In this document: one piece after another, positions 1-5,086 of the stretch
Numbering within the stretch: position 1 is the first letter of the stretch
How the letters are laid out: each line of letters opens with the position of its first letter
Assembly: GCA_013202725.1 (NCBI GenBank)
Contig: JABMRH010000134.1
Location: 1-5,086, forward strand
Source of the DNA: Desulfobacteraceae bacterium
GTDB taxonomy: Bacteria > Desulfobacterota > Desulfobacteria > Desulfobacterales > ETH-SRB1
Direction: 5' to 3'
Length of the DNA: 5,086 nt
Translations under genes and position numbers: made by a program
The notes under the pieces: generated by a model
The model's database searches: none
Told to the model about the DNA's origin: nothing
Seen by the model: the letters and a program-made list of their open reading frames with translations, nothing else

Positions 1-773
1 CAATATGACCCGGTTTTATATTTTTGGTTAAGCTTTTCCGCAATATTTTCCGCTATATTATCTGCTTTGTAAATATCCTTTACACGAACACCGATGTTGG
101 TTACCGAGTCTCCGATATGCAGGATAGACTGTGCATCTTTTATGTGTACATAAGCAAGAGATGTATCATATTCATACATTCCGGACTCGAAAACCCCTGT
201 TACCCTGAATCGTTTCATTGCAGGTATATGCCCAACAGGAGAAATCATTCCCCTCGGTGAAATCAGATAAATAATATCGTTTTCCATTACACCTAAATTT
301 CGGGCAAGCTCCCGGCCTAAAATAATTCCCGGCACAAAAGCAAATGTGCCTGTATCTTGATTTTGTGTTAACCTTTGTTTCAGAAAAGTTTTGTCAAGGC
401 TTTTTATTGCCTGGCCGGCAAATCCGGGATCTATCCCTCTTAAAACAGCCCCTGACACACGGGATGATGAACGAAGCATAATCTGACTGAAAACATAAGG
501 GGATGCTGTTTTCACTCCATCGATTTTTTCAATATCTTTAATTATCCGACGGTAATCTGTAAATGCGCTGCCATAACGCATTATCATAACATGCGATTCA
601 ACACCAAGGATACGGGACCTGAATTCAGACTCGGCTCCGGACATAACTGCAATTACTATAATAAGGGCCATGACACCTATAGTAATGCCTGCTATGGAGA
701 GAATTGTAATTAATGAAATGAAGGTTTGTTTTACCCTCAGATAGCGGTTGCCTATGAAATATTCAAAAGTCAT
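1..773 (-). CDS. lolC: LolC/LolE-family lipoprotein-releasing ABC transporter permease, N-terminal part (3' end beyond window)
   Basis: This is the inner-membrane permease of the Lol system. In that family it extracts lipoproteins from the outer leaflet of the inner membrane and passes them to the periplasmic chaperone LolA, powered by the LolD ATPase. The ATG at 773 opens a frame that runs without a stop to base 1, giving 257 residues; the family is usually about 400-415, so the rest of the periplasmic domain and the last three membrane helices are missing. Residues 1-14 (MTFEYFIGNRYLRV) match the typical LolC/E N-terminus. A hydrophobic helix covers about 19-45 and ends in VMSG, followed by the periplasmic domain. 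SPVGHIP (178-184) sits where E. coli LolC carries its LolA-binding Hook (TPMGRIP), which favours a LolC or single-permease LolF role over LolE. The start lies 2 nt past the lysS stop, so its translation is probably coupled to lysS. The family call is firm; the C/E/F subtype is inferred. Confidence 0.9.
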   Translation of the reverse strand, partial: MTFEYFIGNRYLRVKQTFISLITILSIAGITIGVMALIIVIAVMSGAESEFRSRILGVESHVMIMRYGSAFTDYRRIIKDIEKIDGVKTASPYVFSQIMLRSSSRVSGAVLRGIDPGFAGQAIKSLDKTFLKQRLTQNQDTGTFAFVPGIILGRELARNLGVMENDIIYLISPRGMISPVGHIPAMKRFRVTGVFESGMYEYDTSLAYVHIKDAQSILHIGDSVTNIGVRVKDIYKADNIAENIAEKLNQKYKTGSY

Positions 774-775
774 AA

Positions 776-2287
776 TTAAACGATGATGGTGTCCTTCTTC
801 TCCCTTTTCATGTGCGGAAAAAGAATAACCTCACGTATGGAAGCAGAATCGGTAAAAATCATCGCGAGCCTGTCTATTCCTATTCCTTCGCCGGCAGTTG
901 GAGGCATGCCGTATTCCAATGCTTTGATATAATCTTCATCCATATAATGGGCCTCTTCATCTCCCGCTTCCCTGTCTGCAACCTGTTGAAGAAAACGCTC
1001 TTTCTGGTCGTCGGGATCATTAAGCTCAGAAAATCCATTGGCGATTTCATGCCCGGCGATGAAGAGTTCAAATCGGTCGGTTATTGTGGGGTCATTGTCG
1101 TTTTTCCTGGAAAGAGGGGAAATTTCAACCGGATATCCGGTAATATATGTAGGTTGAATCAGTTTTGGTTCCACTAAAATATCAAACAGTTTTGCAATAA
1201 TTTTCGCCAAATGAGCATTTTTTGCTCCTGTTTTCTGTGTTATATGGATACCTTTTGATGAAGCAAAATTAAGCAGTTTTGCCCTGTCCTCAAGCAGGCC
1301 CGGATCAATGCCTCCGATTTCCTCCATAGCTGTCAACAGCGGCATACGACGCCACTTGCGTCCCAAATCGATACTATTCCCATCGTATGTTATTAATGCT
1401 GAGCCTGTAACATTTATGGCTGTAGACCTTAACATTTCTTCGGTCAAATCCATCAAATCGTTATAAGTAGCATATGCCTGGTAAAACTCAAGCATGGTAA
1501 ATTCAGGATTATGCCGTGTTGAAACCCCCTCATTCCTGAAATTTCTGTTAAGCTCGAAAACCTTTTCAAATCCGCCTATGATGAGACGCTTTAAATATAG
1601 CTCAGGAGCAATACGCAAAAACAGATTCATCCCCAGAGCATTATGGTAGGTTTTAAACGGCGTGGCTTCCGCGCCTCCAGGGATTGGTTGCATCATGGGA
1701 GTTTCTACTTCAAGAAAATCACGCTTAAGAAGAAATGTGCGTATCTCCTGGACAATTTTGCTGCGTTTCATAAATATATCACGCACATTCGAATTCATTA
1801 TCAAATCAATGTAGCGCCGGCGATAACGTTTTTCAGGATCTTTAAGCCCATGAAATTTTTCCGGTAGAGGTCTTATTGCCTTGCAAACAAGTTTTATTTC
1901 ATTAGCCAGCAGAGTCCACTCTCCTGTTTTAGTCTTAAACATTCCTCCTTTTATGCCGATAAAATCTCCAATATCGAGCTGTTTGAACAGAGAAAATGCT
2001 TCGTCGCCAATCCTGTCTTTTCTGATATATGCCTGAAGCTGTCCTGTGCGATCCCTGAATCTTACAAAGGCGGCTTTACCGAATCGGTTTATTGCCATCA
2101 TACGTCCTGCAAGAACAAAAACAGGATCATTTTCCGTGATGGAATCAGGTGTGTTTTCTATTTCAGTAACAACATCTTTTACCGTGTTTGTAACAATAAA
2201 ATCGTTTGGAAAAAGATTAATGTTTTTCTTTTTTAAGTCTTCAAGTTTCTTTCTTCGTTGCTCGAGAATATCGTTTGTTTTGTTCAT
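776..2287 (-). CDS. lysS: Lysyl-tRNA synthetase, class II
   Basis: This cytoplasmic enzyme charges tRNA-Lys with lysine using ATP. The 503-residue product is close to E. coli LysS (505). The N-terminus EQRRKKLEDLKKKNINLFPNDF is the usual LysRS lead-in, followed by an OB-fold anticodon-binding domain at about 55-135. The LysRS signature KDPEKRYRRRYIDL spans 149-162. The class II catalytic core follows: motif 1 around 185-199 (EVETPMM), motif 2 with FRNEGVSTRHNPEFT at 250-264 (R251 and E253 expected to hold ATP and the adenylate), and motif 3 GEGIGIDRL at 466-474 with R473. No catalytic residue seems missing. I chose the ATG at 2287. An in-frame TTG at 2302 would add five residues (MDLID) but is a rarer start codon, and neither start has a strong Shine-Dalgarno sequence. 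A promoter lies just upstream and the lolC-like gene follows after 2 nt. Confidence 0.97.
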   Translation of the reverse strand: MNKTNDILEQRRKKLEDLKKKNINLFPNDFIVTNTVKDVVTEIENTPDSITENDPVFVLAGRMMAINRFGKAAFVRFRDRTGQLQAYIRKDRIGDEAFSLFKQLDIGDFIGIKGGMFKTKTGEWTLLANEIKLVCKAIRPLPEKFHGLKDPEKRYRRRYIDLIMNSNVRDIFMKRSKIVQEIRTFLLKRDFLEVETPMMQPIPGGAEATPFKTYHNALGMNLFLRIAPELYLKRLIIGGFEKVFELNRNFRNEGVSTRHNPEFTMLEFYQAYATYNDLMDLTEEMLRSTAINVTGSALITYDGNSIDLGRKWRRMPLLTAMEEIGGIDPGLLEDRAKLLNFASSKGIHITQKTGAKNAHLAKIIAKLFDILVEPKLIQPTYITGYPVEISPLSRKNDNDPTITDRFELFIAGHEIANGFSELNDPDDQKERFLQQVADREAGDEEAHYMDEDYIKALEYGMPPTAGEGIGIDRLAMIFTDSASIREVILFPHMKREKKDTIIV

Positions 2288-2373
2288 GTCAATCAAATCC
2301 AAAAGTGGTCCGAGCTTTGTTTGTTAATTCAGCAAGCTATAGTCAATGGTAACATCAAAGGATTAAACTTAAT

Positions 2374-2402
2374 TTGTTAACTTATTTACAGATGAGTGTC
2401 AA
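2374..2402 (-). promoter_or_regulatory. Candidate sigma70-type promoter for lysS and the lolC-like gene
   Basis: On the minus strand a perfect TTGACA (plus-strand 2397-2402) is followed after exactly 17 nt by TAACAA (2374-2379), which matches the -10 consensus at only 3 of 6 positions, in AT-rich DNA. Transcription would begin near 2367 and leave an untranslated leader of about 80 nt before the lysS ATG. The placement in the 140-bp gap after pilC supports lysS having its own promoter. The -10 is poor, so the exact call is tentative. I saw no strong hairpin in the leader that would suggest attenuation. Confidence 0.4.
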
Positions 2403-2427
2403 GAGAGCTTTGCAAAAGAAGATAGTA

Positions 2428-3636
2428 TCAACCCATAGCTGCCGCCATCTTGAATATTGGGAGGTACATTGAAACAACGAGGCCTCCAATGACAACACCA
2501 AGAAATACCAGCATGAACGGCTCTATCAATGCGGTCATGTTTTCCACTGCCTGATCAACCTCTTCATCATAAAAGTCCGCAATCTTTTTCAACATTTCAT
2601 CCAGCGCTCCTGTAGATTCCCCTACCGATATCATCTGGCATACCATTGACGGAAAAACCCCGCTTTCAGAGAGAGGATCGGACATTGTGCGGCCTTCGGT
2701 AATACCGGAACGAACGTCATATATCGCTGCTTCAATTGTTCTGTTACCGGCTGTTTTTGCGACAATATCGAGAGCGTCTAAAATTGAAACCCCGCTGCTT
2801 AACATAGTACTCATGGTGCGTGTAAACTTGGCAACAGCGCCCTTGCGCAACAGCATCCCCATTACCGGCAACTTGAGAGACAGGTTATCAATCAGGACAT
2901 GCCCTTTATCTGTTTTATAAAACCTTTTGAATGCAAATATTATAAAGGCTATAGCAGCGATTATATACAGGATGTTACCCTTAACAAACCTGCTCATATT
3001 CACAACGATTTGAGTCGGCATTGGAAGGGCCCCGCCCATTCCTGAAAACATCTCCTCAAATACAGGAATAACAAAAACCATGATTATAGCGACCACGATC
3101 GCAGCTATAATCATGGTTACTATCGGATAGGTCATAGCCCCTTTTATTTGGGCTTTAAGTTTTGCCGCTTTCTCCATGTAAGCTGAAAGCCGACTCAAGA
3201 TGATATCAAGGATACCGCCGGCTTCACCCGCTGCAATCATATTTACAAAAAGATCGTCAAACTCTTTGGGATATTTTTTTAAAGCATCGGCAAAGGTATC
3301 GCCGGATTCTACAGACTCTTTTATATCTTTTAACATTTTTTTAAATGTTTTATTGTCCTGTTGTGAATGGAGTATATCAAGGCACTGGATTATCGGAAGA
3401 CCCGCATCGATCATAGTAGAAAATTGTCGGCAAAAAAGTATAACATCAGCCTGGACCACCTTGGGCTGCATAAAGGCGACATTTTCAAAAATGTCTTTTG
3501 GTTTTTCTTTAATCTTTGCGGGAATTATTTTGAGTTTAGAGAGATATACCCGAACAGCTTCTTCGCTCAAAGCTTCCATTTCACCTTTTCGGACCCGTTT
3601 TTTACTGTCTTTACCTTTCCATATATAAAGCGGCAT
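2428..3636 (-). CDS. pilC: Type IV pilus / type II secretion inner-membrane platform protein (PilC/GspF family)
   Basis: The protein is a polytopic inner-membrane platform that couples the cytoplasmic assembly ATPase (PilB/GspE type) to pilin polymerisation. The 402 residues match the family length (about 400). MPLYIWKGKD is the standard PilC opening. Two T2SSF repeats are visible: about 64-190, with GEAGGILDIILSRLSAYMEK (137-156), and about 266-390, with the matching GESTGALDEMLKKIADFYDE (339-358). Hydrophobic helices lie at about 170-193, 221-238 and 372-393. The short tail after the last helix (LPIFKMAAAMG) is typical. I chose the ATG at 3636 because it restores the family N-terminus and has GGGGGT 4 nt upstream; a GTG at 3648 would add four residues. 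No pilB, pilT, pilin or gsp gene adjoins it here, so PilC versus GspF cannot be settled by context; the sequence reads more like PilC. Confidence 0.93.
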   Translation of the reverse strand: MPLYIWKGKDSKKRVRKGEMEALSEEAVRVYLSKLKIIPAKIKEKPKDIFENVAFMQPKVVQADVILFCRQFSTMIDAGLPIIQCLDILHSQQDNKTFKKMLKDIKESVESGDTFADALKKYPKEFDDLFVNMIAAGEAGGILDIILSRLSAYMEKAAKLKAQIKGAMTYPIVTMIIAAIVVAIIMVFVIPVFEEMFSGMGGALPMPTQIVVNMSRFVKGNILYIIAAIAFIIFAFKRFYKTDKGHVLIDNLSLKLPVMGMLLRKGAVAKFTRTMSTMLSSGVSILDALDIVAKTAGNRTIEAAIYDVRSGITEGRTMSDPLSESGVFPSMVCQMISVGESTGALDEMLKKIADFYDEEVDQAVENMTALIEPFMLVFLGVVIGGLVVSMYLPIFKMAAAMG

Positions 3637-3640
3637 TGTT

Positions 3641-3646
3641 ACCCCC
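3641..3646 (-). promoter_or_regulatory. Ribosome binding site deciding the pilC start
   Basis: Reading the minus strand, GGGGGT is followed by AACA and then the ATG at 3636. It differs from the Shine-Dalgarno core GGAGGT at one position and is placed close to the start. It overlaps the alternative GTG start at 3648, which makes that upstream start unlikely. Confidence 0.5.
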
Positions 3647-3675
3647 ACATCAAGTTAGTTCGCTTCGCTCACAAT

Positions 3676-3804
3676 TGGAATGGTGGAATATTGGAATAAT
3701 GAGTCACTGGTTTATTGGTGAAGTTTGGCTTGACAGAAAAATCAAGAAATGGGAAAATTCCTTTAAAAATCGACATTCCATTACTCCACCATTCCATTAT
3801 TCCA
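3676..3804. repeat. Two inverted TGGAATnn octamer arrays around a 73-bp core (possible miniature repeat element)
   Basis: The left arm (3676-3699) is three tandem 8-mers: TGGAATGG, TGGAATAT, TGGAATAA. The right arm (3773-3804), read on the minus strand, is four 8-mers: TGGAATAA, TGGAATGG, TGGAGTAA, TGGAATGT. The arms face each other, with a perfect 12-bp match between TGGAATGGTGGA (3676-3687) and its complement at 3785-3796. The motif GCTTCG at 3662-3667 and its complement at 3809-3814 may mark outer edges of a 153-bp unit. The core holds a small hairpin, CTTGA/TCAAG (3729-3733 and 3742-3746). The repeat fills most of the 239 bp between the radical SAM gene and pilC. A plus-strand open frame across it (3636-3824) is low complexity in its coding and I do not regard it as a gene. 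Whether the element is mobile, and whether it recurs in the genome, cannot be seen here. Confidence 0.75.
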
Positions 3805-3875
3805 GATACGAAGCAAAAATCTAAGTTTCAGTAACTTTTTGTAAATTCAATAGGTTGTAGAAATTCCGAGCTGTT

Positions 3876-4823
3876 TTACTTTGCCATATAAAAGATACCC
3901 CTTGGCATCTCCTTTTTTTCGATCTTTCCACTTTCTATTAGAGGTTCAAGAAACCTTTTTACATCATTGACGTGAATACCTAAAATTTGCGAGACATCTT
4001 CATCTGTACATGGCCTGCGTTTTAATGTAGATAAAAATCTGCTGAAATCATTTTCTTTTAGTATAAAGCTATTTTTTTCAGGAGTAAAATCCTTAATAAC
4101 TTCAAATCCAGATAGAAATCTATTTGCATCTATTAATCGCTTTTTGTCAACCGGCCTCACCCAGTTTTCAGCGCCGGGCCTGTCAAGAGTATTAATTTGA
4201 ATTTTATCAGGTTTTATATTAGCAAGCAGGTTCTTTATCTTTTTAAGCTCAATCTCATTATCGTTTATGCCCGGCACCAAAAAAACTTCCATCCAGAGCT
4301 GTCCGGAAAAATTTTCCCTTAAACAAATTAAACCATCGACAATTTGCTTAAAGTCAAGGCCTGGATGCGGTCTATTTATTCTGATAAAATTTTTTTCAGT
4401 TGCAGCATCAAGTGACGCAATAATAACATCCATATCAAGGACCTGTTCTATGACATTACCTTGATAAAAAAGTGTGCCATTTGTAAGTAAGGCCAACCTA
4501 TATTGAGGATAATCCGCCTTTATAAAACCGGCAATTTCACCGATACCGGTATGCAATGTTGGTTCACCTGAACCTGAAAAGGTAATAAAATCCAGTTTTG
4601 GATTGCCTGACAGAAAATCTTTGAGCTCTTCCCGTATAGACTCCATAGGGGTATATTCACCCCTTTTTATGGTTAAATCGGTCGTTCTGCCACACTCGCA
4701 GTAAACACAATTGAGACTGCAGGTTTTGTGCGGCATAATGTCCACACCAAGTGATATGCCGAGCCGCCTTGATGGAACAGGCCCAAAAATATATTTGTAA
4801 CCATTTTTTTTCATATCAGCCAT
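3876..4823 (-). CDS. Radical SAM protein of the COG0731-like family with C-terminal winged-helix-like domain, substrate unknown
   Basis: The protein belongs to the radical SAM superfamily, which cleaves S-adenosylmethionine at a 4Fe-4S cluster to start radical chemistry. The 315 residues include FGPVPSRRLGISLGVD (13-28), a hallmark of the bacterial group often annotated as COG0731, named after wyosine synthetase homologues. The cluster motif is C35-x3-C39-x2-C42 (CSLNCVYC), with another cysteine at 44. SGSGEPTLH (83-91) is the SAM-contacting glycine/GEP motif, LLTNGTL (112-118) and ASLDAA (136-141) are further barrel strands. Residues from about 263 to 315 look like a winged helix (PCTDEDVSQILGIHVNDVKR). 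I do not assign wyosine synthesis: bacterial members have no established substrate that I can name. The ATG at 4823 lacks a visible Shine-Dalgarno sequence; Met4 (4814) is equally possible. It stands alone, flanked on both sides by repeat-bearing intergenic DNA. Confidence 0.9.
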   Translation of the reverse strand: MADMKKNGYKYIFGPVPSRRLGISLGVDIMPHKTCSLNCVYCECGRTTDLTIKRGEYTPMESIREELKDFLSGNPKLDFITFSGSGEPTLHTGIGEIAGFIKADYPQYRLALLTNGTLFYQGNVIEQVLDMDVIIASLDAATEKNFIRINRPHPGLDFKQIVDGLICLRENFSGQLWMEVFLVPGINDNEIELKKIKNLLANIKPDKIQINTLDRPGAENWVRPVDKKRLIDANRFLSGFEVIKDFTPEKNSFILKENDFSRFLSTLKRRPCTDEDVSQILGIHVNDVKRFLEPLIESGKIEKKEMPRGIFYMAK

Positions 4824-4962
4824 TTGCGAAATAAATTGTTTGTTATTCTATAATCGGTCGCTATATTTTTTCGTAATACTTCCAAAAATATTGCAAATTT
4901 TGTATCATAAGCTAAGTTAAACAACAATGGCTTTATATAATTTTATCGATTTTGATGAACTC

Positions 4963-5077
4963 GTAAAAAGTCGAAAACACACATTTTTTGTCATACCGGC
5001 GAAAGCCGGAATCCAGTATTTTCAATGCGTTCTGGATGCCGGATCAAGTCCGTAATGACGATTTCGAGACTTTTTAC
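4963..5077. repeat. Compound palindromic intergenic repeat with 10-bp inverted ends (REP/dRS3-like)
   Basis: The ends are GTAAAAAGTC (4963-4972) and its exact complement GACTTTTTAC (5068-5077). Inside, GTCAT (4990-4994) pairs with ATGAC (5055-5059). A perfect 5-bp stem CCGGC-GAAA-GCCGG lies at 4996-5009, with a GAAA tetraloop. A second, competing hairpin is possible between CCGGAATCCAG (5006-5016) and CTGGATGCCGG (5032-5042), 10 of 11 pairs. The core resembles the ATTCCCGCGAAAGCGGGAAT-type repeats known as dRS3 in Neisseria and similar intergenic repeats I recall from Desulfobacterota. No open frame is convincing here. It lies about 140 bp upstream of the radical SAM gene. The rest of 4824-4962 is AT-rich, with only a weak -10-like TAGAAT (minus strand, 4845-4850) and no fitting -35. 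The repeat may continue past 5077. Confidence 0.8.
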
Positions 5078-5086
5078 AGGATTGTC

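Noticed and set aside
24..260. Plus-strand open frame of 78 codons
   Set aside because: It lies opposite the lolC-like coding region, has no family resemblance and is cysteine- and tyrosine-rich in the manner of antisense translation.
812..1177. Plus-strand open frame of 121 codons within lysS
   Set aside because: It is entirely antisense to conserved LysRS motifs and has no recognisable domain.
2288..2302. TTG start extending LysS by five residues
   Set aside because: An in-frame ATG five codons later gives the normal family length; the upstream CGGACC is only a weak Shine-Dalgarno candidate.
3637..3648. GTG start for PilC, and a three-codon ATG-TGG-GGG-TAA frame at 3650-3639
   Set aside because: The GTG overlaps the apparent ribosome binding site of the ATG at 3636, and the family begins at that methionine. 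The mini-frame is too short to be meaningful without conservation data.
3200..3699. Overlapping plus-strand open frames opposite pilC
   Set aside because: They are antisense shadows of the first T2SSF repeat and the N-terminus of PilC.
3676..3804. CRISPR array
   Set aside because: Units are 8 bp with no spacers between them and the arms are inverted, unlike CRISPR repeats.
3636..3824. Plus-strand 62-codon open frame spanning the octamer arrays
   Set aside because: Its sequence is dictated by the repeats (WWNIGIM and ITPPFHYS types of strings); it has no ribosome binding site and no recognisable family.
3818..3840. Possible terminator after the radical SAM gene (AAGTT/AACTT stem next to a T run)
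   Set aside because: The stem is only five AT-rich pairs, too weak to call as an intrinsic terminator.

Overview
The window is about 5.1 kb of AT-rich bacterial chromosome (roughly 40% GC by eye). Every convincing gene lies on the minus strand. The encoded protein families (a LolC-type permease, a PilC-type pilus platform protein, bacterial LysRS) indicate a Gram-negative, diderm bacterium. Protein sequence style, the lysS-lolC linkage and the intergenic repeats (a CCGGC-GAAA-GCCGG palindrome and TGGAATnn octamers) suggest Desulfobacterota, perhaps a Desulfobacteraceae-like sulfate reducer. That placement is inference from recall; no rRNA or other phylogenetic marker was compared.

Layout in the direction of transcription (right to left). 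(a) 5086-4824: AT-rich intergenic DNA with a compound palindromic repeat bounded by 10-bp inverted ends (4963-5077). (b) 4823-3876: a radical SAM protein with a C-terminal winged-helix-like tail, precise substrate unknown. (c) 3875-3637: intergenic, mostly a pair of inverted TGGAATnn octamer arrays. (d) 3636-2428: pilC, the inner-membrane platform protein of a type IV pilus or related secretion machine. (e) 2427-2288: a 140-bp gap with a good sigma70-like promoter facing lysS. (f) 2287-776: lysS, lysyl-tRNA synthetase. (g) 773 to beyond base 1: the N-terminal 257 codons of a LolC/LolE-family lipoprotein-releasing permease, only 2 nt after the lysS stop.

lysS and the permease look like one transcription unit that probably continues off the window, where a LolD-type ATPase would be the expected partner. 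pilC and the radical SAM gene look like separate single-gene units: each has 140-240 bp of non-coding DNA around it and no functional link to its neighbour.

I found no CRISPR array, transposase, tRNA, rRNA, riboswitch, toxin-antitoxin pair or defence gene, and no convincing new system. The items most worth a second look are the two different intergenic repeat families, the functionally unassigned radical SAM enzyme, and the recognisable LolA-binding Hook in the permease.
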